Shown here: one piece after another, positions 16,213-24,971 of the stretch | Layout: each line of letters begins with the position of its first letter | Numbering within the stretch: position 1 is the first letter of the stretch | DNA from: Corallococcus terminator | GTDB taxonomy: Bacteria; Myxococcota; Myxococcia; Myxococcales; Myxococcaceae | Length of the DNA stretch: 52,032 nt | Assembly (NCBI RefSeq): GCF_003611635.1 | Contig: NZ_RAVZ01000017.1 | Coordinates: forward strand, 1-52,032 | Reading direction: 5' to 3' | Position numbers and translations under genes: made by a program | The notes under the pieces: generated by a model | What the model was told of the DNA's origin: nothing | The model's database searches: none | The model's input: only the letters and a program-made list of their open reading frames with translations

Positions 16213-18540
16213 ATGAACCGCGTCCTCCTGCTGGCCGGACTGTTGAGCCTCGTTGCGTGCAAGGGCACCATCGAGCCAAGCCCCAACAACGGAGGCCCCA
16301 ACAACCCAGGTGAGCCTGGCGAGCCCGGCGGGAACCTGGGCGCCGCGTGCGTGGTGCAGTCGGTGCTCGCCAATCGCTGCGCCAGTTGTCACGGCGCGCT
16401 GCCGGCCCAGGGGGCGACGATGCCGCTGCGCACCCTGCACGACATGCGGGTGAGCTCGGGGATGGATGGGAGGCTCAGCAACGCCCAGCGCGCGCTCATC
16501 CGCATGCGCGACGACGCGTCTCCGATGCCGCCGGCCCCGCATGAGCGCGCGAGCGCAGCCGAGCTCGCCGCGCTCGAGACCTGGATCGGGCAGGGGATGC
16601 CCCTCTGCAGTGGCACGGGCGGCCCGCCCGTGACCGTGGTGCCCGAGCCCAACCTGCTTGATCAGTCCGCGCTCTTCAGTTGCACCGAAGGCGTGCGCTC
16701 GGATGCGCCGACGCGCATCCGCCGCATGAACCGGCGCGAGTTCACCCGCAACGTCGGTGGCTCGGTCGAGCGCAGTTGGACCGGGTTCAGCTTCTACGAC
16801 AACCCGCTCGATCCCAGCGCCATCGAGCAGTACAGCTCCTGGGCCACGGACGAGACGCTGGACGAGGCCACGGTGGAGCTCTTCCTGCCGGTGGTCGGCG
16901 CGGCCGCCTCGCCGTGGACGATGAACTACCCGGACGGCAACCGGATGGAGCGTGTCTACACCAACAGCCGCTTCAACTGCATGTTCAGCGACTCGAACCC
17001 GAGCGACACCTGCAAGCGCTTCCACCTGGGCCAGATGCTCGAGTTCGGCGTCTTCTTCCGCCCGCCCACCGAGGATGAGCTCACCCGCCTCACCGCCTTC
17101 GCGACCGCGGTCATCGCGCAGGAGCCGAGCAACTCCCCGCAAAACCGCGCGGACTCCATCACGCGGATCTCCAACGCCGCGTGGATGATGACCGGCGCCA
17201 TGTTCCGCCGCGAGATGGGCGGCGTGCCGGCCAACGGTCGCGTGGAGCTGACCAGCCTCGAGCTGGGCTCGCAACTGGCCTACGCGCTTGGGGGGCGCGC
17301 GCCCTCGGCCACGCCGAGCTTCGTGTGGCCGTACTACTCCGCGCCCCTCGAGGGGCATCTGGCGGACGTGGCCACCGCCGCGAAGGATGGCTCGCTCACG
17401 CAGGATGCGACGACCACCGGCCTGATCAAGAAGTACCTGGGCGGCGTCGACGCCAACCAGAACGGGACACCGCGCTTCGATCTGGTGCAGGACTACAACG
17501 AGGAGCAGCGCTCCAAGCGCGGGCAGTACTGGCTGGGTGACGGCGTCGCGGGCTTCTTCCGCGAGTGGCTCGGCTACGAGCACGTGTCCGCGGTGTTCAA
17601 GGAGTCCCCGGCGGCGACCTCGCGCTTCGATCTCGAGGGGCTCGGCTACATCAGCTCTGTCTCGTACGACAACCTGCTCACCAACTTCCATCCGCTGGAG
17701 CCGACCTTCATCCAGCAGTTCGACGATCTGATCGCGCGGGTGGTCGTCGAGGATCGGGACGTGCTGGCGAACCTGCTCACCACGCGCACCTTCTACGTGC
17801 CCTCCATGCAGAACGCGGCGTACGACTCGCATAAGGGCCTCTCGCACCCCTACAACGTCAGCGAGATCCTCCCGGCGACCGTCGCGGGCCGCTGGAAGAA
17901 GCTGCCAGACGCCGAGCGCGCGGGCGTGCTGACCCACCCGGTGTGGCTGGCCGCGCACGGCGGCAACTTCGAGGACGATCCGTCCATCGTCCACCGCGGC
18001 AAGTGGGTGCGCGAGAACCTCCTGTGCGGCTTCGTCCCGCCGCTCAGCAGCGTGCAGGTGGCAGCCCAGGTCGGCGCTCACGCTGCCGACAAGAACGCGC
18101 GCCGCCGCCTGCAGGAGGCGACCGCCGGAGCGCAGTGTCAGGGCTGTCACCGCCTGATGGAGCCGCTCGGCCTGCCCTTCGAGATCTACAACCACGCGGG
18201 CTTCCTGCGCGCGCGGGATCACTCGACCAGCGGAGGCTGGACCACGCCGGACGGAAGCTCGACACTCACGTCGATGCCGGACCCCGCGCTGGACGGCGCG
18301 GTGCGCGACGCAGTGGAGTTGAGCGAGCGCCTGGCGACGTCGCGGCACGTGAAACGCTGCTTCGTGAGACAGGCCTTCCGCTACTTCATGGCCCGTCCGG
18401 AGAACCCGAGCGACGCCTGCACGCTGACGCAGATGGAGCAGGCCTATGACCAGAACAACGGCTCGTTCTCCAAGATGCTGACCACGCTGATGACCAGCGA
18501 CACCTGGAAGACGCGGCGTGTGCCGCAGGCTGGAGAGTGA
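16213..18540 (+). CDS. DUF1592/DUF1588-type cytochrome-like lipoprotein
   Basis: The 775-residue protein has a lipoprotein signal (LAGLLSLVAC), a proline/glycine linker and a c-type heme motif CASCH at about residue 56. The Planctomycete-type DUF1592 region follows (RRMNRREFTRNV ... ANRADSITRIS). DUF1588 contains a second heme-like motif CQGCH near residue 642 (CQGCHRLMEPLGLPFEIYNH). DUF1585 at the C-terminus (KRCFVRQAFRYFMAR, MLTTLMTSDTW) completes the usual domain set. These proteins are exported and almost always paired with a DUF1552 protein. The electron-transfer or degradative role is not known. The DUF1552 gene starts 5 bp after the stop, so the two form an operon. Confidence 0.9.
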   Translation: MNRVLLLAGLLSLVACKGTIEPSPNNGGPNNPGEPGEPGGNLGAACVVQSVLANRCASCHGALPAQGATMPLRTLHDMRVSSGMDGRLSNAQRALIRMRDDASPMPPAPHERASAAELAALETWIGQGMPLCSGTGGPPVTVVPEPNLLDQSALFSCTEGVRSDAPTRIRRMNRREFTRNVGGSVERSWTGFSFYDNPLDPSAIEQYSSWATDETLDEATVELFLPVVGAAASPWTMNYPDGNRMERVYTNSRFNCMFSDSNPSDTCKRFHLGQMLEFGVFFRPPTEDELTRLTAFATAVIAQEPSNSPQNRADSITRISNAAWMMTGAMFRREMGGVPANGRVELTSLELGSQLAYALGGRAPSATPSFVWPYYSAPLEGHLADVATAAKDGSLTQDATTTGLIKKYLGGVDANQNGTPRFDLVQDYNEEQRSKRGQYWLGDGVAGFFREWLGYEHVSAVFKESPAATSRFDLEGLGYISSVSYDNLLTNFHPLEPTFIQQFDDLIARVVVEDRDVLANLLTTRTFYVPSMQNAAYDSHKGLSHPYNVSEILPATVAGRWKKLPDAERAGVLTHPVWLAAHGGNFEDDPSIVHRGKWVRENLLCGFVPPLSSVQVAAQVGAHAADKNARRRLQEATAGAQCQGCHRLMEPLGLPFEIYNHAGFLRARDHSTSGGWTTPDGSSTLTSMPDPALDGAVRDAVELSERLATSRHVKRCFVRQAFRYFMARPENPSDACTLTQMEQAYDQNNGSFSKMLTTLMTSDTWKTRRVPQAGE

Positions 18541-18545
18541 CTGCC

Positions 18546-19943
18546 ATGTTCTCGCGACGAACCGTCCTGAAGGGCATGGCCGCCGGCCTCTTCGCGCCCT
18601 ACTTCCACGACGTCTACGCCCAGTCGTCAGCTTTGCCGGCGCGCCTGGTGCTGGTCCTCGAGTGCAATGGCGTCTACCCCCGCGCGCTCCTGAGCACGGG
18701 CACCCGCGCGGCGCTGGGTGGACGCGCCAACACCTCCGACCGCCTCTTCTGGGACGCGTACAAGGACACGCCGCTGGTGCGTGAGGGCGACAATCTCGCC
18801 AGCGCGATCAGTCTCGGGCCGCTGGCGGCGTCTTCCGGCAACATCGACCTGGTGAACCGCTCCGCCGTGCTGCTGGGGCTCTCGAACCTCATCGCGGGCG
18901 GCGGGCACTCCAGCGGGACGGGCGGGCTGAGCTGCGCGGTGAACGGCGCGGGCGCGACCTTCGACGCGGTGATCGCACCTCGCCTGCGCCGTGGTGCACC
19001 GTTCGACGTGCTGCGCCTGGGCACCAGCTCCGCGCGCGTGTCGATCGTGTACGAGACCTGCGCGCTCGGACCCCGCAAGCCCGCGGGCATCATCGTCAAC
19101 CCGTCGCTCGCGTTCGACAGCACCTTCGGCTCGCTGCTCGGCGGCTCGACGAATGGGCGCGATCGCAAGATGCTCTTCGACTTCGCGCTGGCCGACTCGC
19201 GCAAGGCGCTGGCGGAGTTCAGCGGCAACTCCAACGAGCGGCTGAAGCTGGAGCGCTACCTCTCCTCGCTCGAGTCGCTGCGCACGCGGGAGGATCAGCT
19301 CGCAGGCATGGCGGACCGCGTGCGGCCCTACCTGCCGCTTGCGCCGAAGGACAACCCGCTCATCATCGGCGCGGGTTCACCGCCCGACTCGCTGAAGTGG
19401 TTCGAGGCGCAGTTCCAGATCGCCACGGCGTCCCTCCTGGGCGGGCTGACGAACACGGTGGTGCTGGCGACGGGCACCTCGGGCTTCGACGTGGCCTACG
19501 GCCCGGACGTGGCCGACATCCCGCGACACAGCCTGCAGCACGGCCTGGATGCGGGGCAGAACTGGGAGCGCGTCGCCGAGGTCACCCGCCGCCACGTGCA
19601 ACTGGTGGCGAACCTGGCGAGGACGCTGGCCGCCACGCCCGAGGTCGGCGCGAGCGGCTCGATGCTGGATCACACCGCGATCGTCTTCATGTCCGATAAC
19701 GGCGAGCAGCACCACTCGACCTCGCGTGAGTGGCCGAAGCTCGTGGTGGGCGGCAACGCGCTGGGCCTGAAGACCGACGGGCGCACGGTCGTGTACCCGA
19801 AGTACGACGCGGCCCGGAACCGGCAGGTCTCCAACCTCTTCAACACGCTCGGCCACGCGTTCGGAGACGCGGACTTCAACACCTTCGGGCAGGAGGGCAG
19901 CACGCGCATCGCGCCGGGACCGCTGAGCGAGCTGTATGGCTGA
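18546..19943 (+). CDS. DUF1552-family Tat-exported protein
   Basis: The 465-residue protein starts with a twin-arginine signal (FSRRTVLKGMAAGLFAPYF). The body matches the DUF1552 family: VLECNGVYPRALL, GHSSGTGGLSCAV, SYVDSTFGSLLGGS-type blocks, RLKLERYLSSLESLRTRE, and a C-terminal alkaline-phosphatase-like HTAIVFMSDNGEQHHS. Tat export implies folding, perhaps with cofactor insertion, before secretion. It is the partner of the upstream DUF1592 lipoprotein. DUF1552 resembles the sulfatase/phosphatase superfamily, so a metal-dependent hydrolase is possible but unproven. Confidence 0.9.
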   Translation: MFSRRTVLKGMAAGLFAPYFHDVYAQSSALPARLVLVLECNGVYPRALLSTGTRAALGGRANTSDRLFWDAYKDTPLVREGDNLASAISLGPLAASSGNIDLVNRSAVLLGLSNLIAGGGHSSGTGGLSCAVNGAGATFDAVIAPRLRRGAPFDVLRLGTSSARVSIVYETCALGPRKPAGIIVNPSLAFDSTFGSLLGGSTNGRDRKMLFDFALADSRKALAEFSGNSNERLKLERYLSSLESLRTREDQLAGMADRVRPYLPLAPKDNPLIIGAGSPPDSLKWFEAQFQIATASLLGGLTNTVVLATGTSGFDVAYGPDVADIPRHSLQHGLDAGQNWERVAEVTRRHVQLVANLARTLAATPEVGASGSMLDHTAIVFMSDNGEQHHSTSREWPKLVVGGNALGLKTDGRTVVYPKYDAARNRQVSNLFNTLGHAFGDADFNTFGQEGSTRIAPGPLSELYG

Positions 19944-19960
19944 GCCGCGAGAGCGGGCTG

Positions 19961-19978
19961 GGCGGCGGTGACGCCGCC
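19961..19978 (+). terminator. hairpin after DUF1552 gene
   Basis: A perfect 7-bp G/C stem with a GTGA loop, 18 bp after the stop. It lacks a T-tract, as is common in this GC-rich window. Confidence 0.55.
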
Positions 19979-20071
19979 ACAGGCACCCAACAGGACGCGG
20001 CGCGGGGCCCTCCGATTGTGGAGTGCCAGCCACGCCGCTCGGATGCTGCGAAGTTCGCTCGATTCACCGCC

Positions 20072-20160
20072 TGACTTAAGCGGCGCCACCCAGCTCTGGG
20101 CTACGTCTGCCCGGCGGAGTACGACTCCTCCCTCAAGTGGATGGAGTCAGTCCTTCCTAC
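20072..20160 (+). mobile_element. IS3-family transposase C-terminal scrap
   Basis: The plus-strand reading KRRHPALGYVCPAEYDSSLK matches the end of IS3-type OrfB proteins (consensus RRHSxLGYxSPxEYE). It is too short to be functional. Confidence 0.6.
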
Positions 20161-20551
20161 CGCCCATGTCGTATTTGCTGGCGTACGGGCTGGCCCCCCC
20201 CGGTCTGCCAACCACTCCTCGAATAAATAGTCGCCCCTACATTACCCGGGAGCACCAGCCCTGCGCCTGCGCCGGTCTGATGCACACGCTCGTCCGCCTG
20301 TGCCGCAGTTCGTACTGCTCCGTCCATCGCGGCGGGACGTTAGAGGCGAAGAGAGCGGGAAAGAATGCGATGGGCAGCCAAAGCACTCCAGGGATGCACC
20401 CAATGAGCCGCCTCCCTGGCGGCCCCACTTTCGTCCAGCGCCGGTGAGAACGTGGGCGCCCCCTCCGCCACGCTGAGCACCCTCCTCCTTCAGTGCGGGA
20501 GCGACGGCCTTCCAGCCAAGGCGCGGGTCGTTCGAGCGGGTGAGGGGAACC

Positions 20552-21004
20552 GTGCTTGACGAGGGTCAGCACGCGGCCTGCGTCGACGCCTGGCTGGTGG
20601 ACCGAGCCGCCAGGAATCTATCGACGGAGGATTTTCTCCAGCTCTTCGAGGCGGCACTCACCGTGCTGTGGAAACAGACGTTGACCACGCTCGGCGAAGT
20701 GACGCTGACCGCCATCGCCGGACGCGTTCTGCACAATGCCTCCGAGCGGTTCCCGCTCTTCGCGTCCCTCAACGTCGAGCGGGTGGGGGGGCTCCGGTTC
20801 GGAGAGCTTCGTGAGCAGGTCCACTCCGGGCACGACTCCGGGCTGAGGGAGGGCAGTCGATTCGTGCTCGTGGAGTTCCTCACCGTGCTCGGCAACCTGA
20901 CCGCTGAAATCCTAACGCCGGAGCTGCATGCGGAACTCTCCAAAGTCGCACTTCCGGAGGCGGTCCGTCCACGCGTCACCGCGGGCGAGGACACAACGTC
21001 ATGA
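20552..21004 (+). CDS. small helical protein coupled to a KaiC-like ATPase
   Basis: The 150-residue product starts at GTG 20552 with GAGGGG just upstream; a GTG at 20540 is the alternative. It is predicted mostly helical (EDFLQLFEAALTVLWKQTLT, TLTAIAGRVLHNA, FVLVEFLTVLGNLTAEIL). It has no signal peptide, no membrane segment and no family I recognise. Its stop overlaps the KaiC-like start by an ATGA, so the two are probably made in fixed proportion. By position it could be a regulator or adaptor of the ATPase, as KaiA/KaiB are for KaiC, but I see no KaiA or KaiB motif. Confidence 0.7.
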   Translation: MLDEGQHAACVDAWLVDRAARNLSTEDFLQLFEAALTVLWKQTLTTLGEVTLTAIAGRVLHNASERFPLFASLNVERVGGLRFGELREQVHSGHDSGLREGSRFVLVEFLTVLGNLTAEILTPELHAELSKVALPEAVRPRVTAGEDTTS

Positions 21005-23196
21005 CGAAGAGAATCGCCATCCCGCGCCTCCAGACCGGCGTCCCCAACCTCGATGCGCTCTTCAAGGGCGGCCTGCCCAAGGGCTCCGTCACCGCCGTGT
21101 GCGGCCCCCCCGGCTCGGGCAAGACGACGCTCACCCAGCAGATCTGCTTCCACAACGCCTCGGCCGCCCACCGCGTCCTCGCCTTCAACACCCTCTCGGA
21201 GCCGACCGCGAAGACGCTGCGGCACCTCCAGCAGTTCTCGTTCTTCGACCCGAAGAAGTTCGAGGAGGGCGTCCAGTTCGTGGACCTCGGCGCCATGCTG
21301 CGGCTGAGGAGCTTCGATGCGGCGCTCGCGCTCATCATGGACAACCTCAAGCAGGTCAAGCCAGACATCGTCGTCATCGACAGCTTCAAGGCCTTTGATG
21401 ACCTGGCGGCCTCCAAGGAGGAGCTCAGGATGTTCGGCTATGAGATCGCCGTGAACCTGATGGCTTGGGAGACCACCGCGCTGCTCCTCGGCGAGTACGG
21501 GCCCGCCGACTATGAGAGCAATCCGCTCTTCTCCATCGTCGACGGCCTCCTCGTCCTCTCTCAGCGCGTGTCCCAGGGCGAGCACCAGCGCTTCTTCAGA
21601 ATCGTCAAGATGCGGGGGACGGACCACAGCCGGGACGAGCATCCCTTCCTCATCACCTCCAACGGCCTGGAGATGTTCGCGCCCCGCGAGGCCATCAAAC
21701 GCGAGTCGATTCCGGAGGAGCCGCAGGAGCGCTGCAAGACGCACATCACCAAGCTCGACGAGATTCTCGGGCCCGGCATCCCCTGGGGGTCGAGCCTCCT
21801 GATCAGCGGCGTCGCGGGCACCGGAAAGACCGTCCTCTCTCTCGAGTTCATCTACCGGGGCGCGCTCGCGGGCGAGAAAGGCATCCTCTTCTCTTTCGAG
21901 GAGAGTGAGGAGCGCCTCCGCGCCGCCGCGAAGGGCCTCGGCTGGGAGCTCGACAGGGAGATTGAGCGCGGCATGGTGGAGATTGTCTTCATCCCCCAGC
22001 CCGACATCATGGTGGAGGCCCACCTCTTGATGATTCGTGAGCGCATCAAGGCCATGAAGGCCCGGCGCGTGGTCATCGACTCCGTCTCGGTGTTCCTGGA
22101 CAAGGTGACGGACCCGCAGCTCAGCCGCGAGAAGGTCTTCCACCTCTGTAGCATCGTCCAGAACGCACAGGCCGTCGGCTTCTTTCCCACCGACATCCCC
22201 TACGGCTCCCGTCAGGTCAGCCGCATGGGCGTCGAGGAGACCGTGGTGGACGGCGTCATCATCCTCAGCTCCACGGAGGAGGGCCTGGAGCGGGAGCGCT
22301 ACATCGAGGTGTACAAGCTTCGCAACACCGCTCACCTCAAGGGCCGACACGCCATGGCCATTGGCGCCGGGGGGGTCTCCATCTTCCCTCGTTACGGGGA
22401 ACAACTCCGCGTGGAGGCCCCTCCCCCCGCGTTGGAGGCTTCCTCCCGGCTGGGCTCTGGCACTCCCGGGCTCGACGGGCTGATGGGCGGTGGGTTGCTC
22501 AGGCGAAGCACCACCCTCGTCTCTGGCAGCGCGGGCGTCGGCAAGAGCACCTTCGGAATCCAGTTCCTCCTGGAGGGCGCCAGGGCTGGGGAGTCGGGCC
22601 TCTATGTCTCGATGGAGGAGGGGCCCGAGCAACTGCTCGCCAGCGCCGAGGCCCTGGGTTTGCCGCTGCGCGCGCAGCTCGACGCGGGCCTCATCCAGGT
22701 GCTCTACGTCTCCCGGGAGCACCTGCGCGCGGGTCAGTTCCTCACCGTGCTGTCGGACCAGCTCAAGGCGCTCAATGCCTCACGCGTCGTGCTCGACGCC
22801 GCGACGCAACTGCTGACGGCGCACACCCCCATCGACGAGTTCCGCCACGTGCTCTACAAGCTGGTGGTCCGCTTCAAGACCCTCGGCATCACCAGCGTCC
22901 TCACGCTCGAGTCGTCCTCGCTCTCCTCCATGGAGCGAGTCACGGACCAGGGGCTCTCACCCATCGCCGACAACCTGCTCATGCTGCGCTACAGGGAAGC
23001 GGCCGGCCGGCTGGCTCCTACGCTGACGGTCGTGAAGACTCGTGGCAGTGAGCATGAGCGGCGCACCCACTTCATGACGGTCGCGCGGGGAGGGCTGCGA
23101 ATCGGTGCGCCCGTGAGCGAGCTCCCGACGCCTTCCTGGGCCGCCCCCGAGGATGCCAAGCATCTGTCACAGCACGGGGATACGAGACAAGGATGA
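21001..23196 (+). CDS. three-domain KaiC-like ATPase
   Basis: The 731-residue cytoplasmic protein has three consecutive KaiC/RecA-type domains of about 235 residues. Walker A motifs are at about 35 (GPPGSGKT), 270 (GVAGTGKT) and 509 (GSAGVGKS). Domains 2 and 3 keep the catalytic glutamate pair after Walker A (SFEESEE, SMEEGPE). Domain 1 has NTLSEP there and may bind but hydrolyse ATP poorly. Each domain ends with the KaiC-type K-x-R-[GN] strand (KMRGTDH, KLRNTAH, KTRGSEH). Canonical KaiC has two domains. The gene overlaps its upstream and downstream neighbours by 4 bp each, so its partner is most likely the following histidine kinase. A timing or signalling scaffold is likely; a circadian role is not shown. 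Confidence 0.9.
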   Translation: MTKRIAIPRLQTGVPNLDALFKGGLPKGSVTAVCGPPGSGKTTLTQQICFHNASAAHRVLAFNTLSEPTAKTLRHLQQFSFFDPKKFEEGVQFVDLGAMLRLRSFDAALALIMDNLKQVKPDIVVIDSFKAFDDLAASKEELRMFGYEIAVNLMAWETTALLLGEYGPADYESNPLFSIVDGLLVLSQRVSQGEHQRFFRIVKMRGTDHSRDEHPFLITSNGLEMFAPREAIKRESIPEEPQERCKTHITKLDEILGPGIPWGSSLLISGVAGTGKTVLSLEFIYRGALAGEKGILFSFEESEERLRAAAKGLGWELDREIERGMVEIVFIPQPDIMVEAHLLMIRERIKAMKARRVVIDSVSVFLDKVTDPQLSREKVFHLCSIVQNAQAVGFFPTDIPYGSRQVSRMGVEETVVDGVIILSSTEEGLERERYIEVYKLRNTAHLKGRHAMAIGAGGVSIFPRYGEQLRVEAPPPALEASSRLGSGTPGLDGLMGGGLLRRSTTLVSGSAGVGKSTFGIQFLLEGARAGESGLYVSMEEGPEQLLASAEALGLPLRAQLDAGLIQVLYVSREHLRAGQFLTVLSDQLKALNASRVVLDAATQLLTAHTPIDEFRHVLYKLVVRFKTLGITSVLTLESSSLSSMERVTDQGLSPIADNLLMLRYREAAGRLAPTLTVVKTRGSEHERRTHFMTVARGGLRIGAPVSELPTPSWAAPEDAKHLSQHGDTRQG

Positions 23197-24671
23197 GCCC
23201 TGGTCGGCGAAAGAAGGCATCTCGCCATGACATGCGAGAGGAGGCGAGCGGACCGAGCACACGTTGCCTGCCCCCCGCCGACCCTTCGTTCGCGAGCCTG
23301 GAGCAGGCCTATCGACGGCTCGAGCACCTGTATGAAATCAGCAAGCTCTTCGCGAGCTTCAAGAGCGTCGCGCAGTCCTTCGACCCCGCGCTTGGCATTC
23401 TCGCGAAGTCGCTACCCCTGCGCAGCGCGGTCCTCATCCAGACGGAGAATGGCCAGTCGAGGATGATCATCTGGCCGTCCGAGTTTCAGGACTCCGAACG
23501 GCTGCGAGCGGTCAAGAAACACGCGGAGGCTTCCTATGCCTACCTCGTCGGGGCGAAGTCGACCGAGTCCCTCGGACTCAGCGAGCAGCCGGGTGAGACC
23601 CTGCTGCCCTGGCAGGAGCAGAGTGAAGGGGATGAAGAGAAGCGGTTCATCGTCATCCCGCTCGTGGTGGCCCAGCACTCGCTCTTCGGTGCCCTTCAGC
23701 TCGAAGGGGCCATGTCCCTCGACAAGAAGGACCTGACCTTCGTCAATGCCATCGCCAATCAACTCGCGATCGCGCTCGAGCGTGACCGCGCGTGGCGGCG
23801 CGACATCACCCGACGCGAGGACGCCGAGGAGGAGCGTTCCCAGGCGGAGACACGAGGCGCCGCATCTGAACGAGACCGCCTCGTCGCCGAGAGCTCGAGT
23901 GACAGATACGAGGCGCTCGCCAGGGAGAACGCCCAACTGTACAAACAGGCGCAGGTCGCGGTGAGAGAGCGTGAGCAGATCCTCGGGGTGGTGTCTCACG
24001 ACCTGAGGAACCCCCTCTCGACCATCATCATGACCACCGACGCGCTCGCACAGCAAGAAGCCACCGCGAGGCGGCCCGAGCTTCCAGTCCCCAAGGCGGT
24101 CGAGCGAATCCAACGCGCGGCCGAGCGGATGATGCGGCTCATCGACGACCTGCTGGACTTCGTGAGCATCGAGCGCGGGCACCTCTCCATCAAGCGTCAG
24201 CCCAATGACGCGGGCGCGCTGGTCAACGAGACGCTGGCGAGCTTCGAGCGCGTCGCGCAGGAACATCGGCTGACGATGACCGCGGAGGTCGAGCCGCGCC
24301 TTCCGCCCATTCTTTGCGATAGGGTTCGCATCCTCCAGGTCCTGTCCAACCTGGTGGGCAACGCCACCAAGGTCACCGCCGAGGGCGGGCACATCACCCT
24401 CAAGGTCGAGGCGCACGAGAACCAGAGCGTGTTCGCGGTCGCGGACGATGGTCCTGGGATTCGCGCGGACGACATCAAGCATCTTTTCGACCGGTACTGG
24501 CGCAGCGGCGAGGCGAGATACAGGGGGACCGGCCAGGGGCTCGCCATCGCGAGTGGAATCGTCGACGCGCATGGTGGCCGCATCTGGGTCGAGAGTGAGA
24601 GGGGACACGGCGCGACGTTCCGCTTCACGGTTCCCCTGGCCGAGGACGTCAGCACGGTCGCCACGCCGTGA
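23193..24671 (+). CDS. GAF-domain sensor histidine kinase
   Basis: The 492-residue soluble kinase has a GAF-like sensor (about 45-195: SFDPALGILAKSLPLRSAVL ... FVNAIANQLAIALERDRAW) and a coiled coil (200-255). HisKA follows with the phospho-acceptor at about His269 (VSHDLRNPLSTI), then an intact HATPase domain with the N box (QVLSNLVGNATKV), G1 (DDGPGI), F box (FDRYW) and G2 (GTGQGLAIA). No transmembrane segment or receiver domain is present, and no response regulator lies nearby. The start overlaps the stop of the KaiC-like gene (ATGA), which suggests that the KaiC-like protein is its input or regulator, analogous to KaiC-SasA but with GAF in place of the KaiB-like sensor. Confidence 0.92.
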   Translation: MSPGRRKKASRHDMREEASGPSTRCLPPADPSFASLEQAYRRLEHLYEISKLFASFKSVAQSFDPALGILAKSLPLRSAVLIQTENGQSRMIIWPSEFQDSERLRAVKKHAEASYAYLVGAKSTESLGLSEQPGETLLPWQEQSEGDEEKRFIVIPLVVAQHSLFGALQLEGAMSLDKKDLTFVNAIANQLAIALERDRAWRRDITRREDAEEERSQAETRGAASERDRLVAESSSDRYEALARENAQLYKQAQVAVREREQILGVVSHDLRNPLSTIIMTTDALAQQEATARRPELPVPKAVERIQRAAERMMRLIDDLLDFVSIERGHLSIKRQPNDAGALVNETLASFERVAQEHRLTMTAEVEPRLPPILCDRVRILQVLSNLVGNATKVTAEGGHITLKVEAHENQSVFAVADDGPGIRADDIKHLFDRYWRSGEARYRGTGQGLAIASGIVDAHGGRIWVESERGHGATFRFTVPLAEDVSTVATP

Positions 24672-24801
24672 CGTAGCGCCTGCCTTTGCCACCGCGGGCA
24701 CGCGGCACCATGGCCCGTCCGCATGCGGAGACTATGCCTCTCCTGGGCCTGCTCCGGTTCGGTGGACAGGTTGTGGAGTTGCCCCCGTCGAATCGGACAG
24801 C

Positions 24802-24960
24802 TCAAGGTTGAGAGTTAGCAGTACGGAACTCATGGGGTGACTTCATCTTGAGGCCCCGATGCGGGTGGCAGCGATTGTAGTCGTCGAACCAGGCGGGCAG
24901 ATGCGCCCGGTCGCGTTTCTTCCGCTCGCACTCGGGCCGCGCCGCCCAGGCGTAGTAGCC
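24802..24960 (-). mobile_element. IS3-family (IS2-like) OrfB C-terminal remnant
   Basis: The minus strand encodes LPAWFDDYNRCHPHRGLKMK followed by SPHEFRTANSQP and a stop, the end of an IS3-family transposase. It is cut off on its 5' side next to the ISL3 inverted repeat at 24972, so the ISL3 element may have inserted into it. Confidence 0.8.
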
Positions 24961-24971
24961 ACTGGGAGTAG

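Larger units (their letters stand above)
19944..20551. other. intergenic region with terminator and IS3 tail
   Basis: A hairpin GGCGGCG(gtga)CGCCGCC at 19961-19978 follows the DUF1552 gene. A decayed IS3 transposase tail lies at about 20072-20160. The remainder to 20551 has no supported gene and presumably contains the promoter of the KaiC operon. Confidence 0.55.

Noticed and set aside
20552-24671. A true kaiABC circadian clock
   Set aside because: No KaiA or KaiB is present, the ATPase has three domains, and the kinase lacks the KaiB-like sensor of SasA. Calling it a clock would go beyond the sequence.
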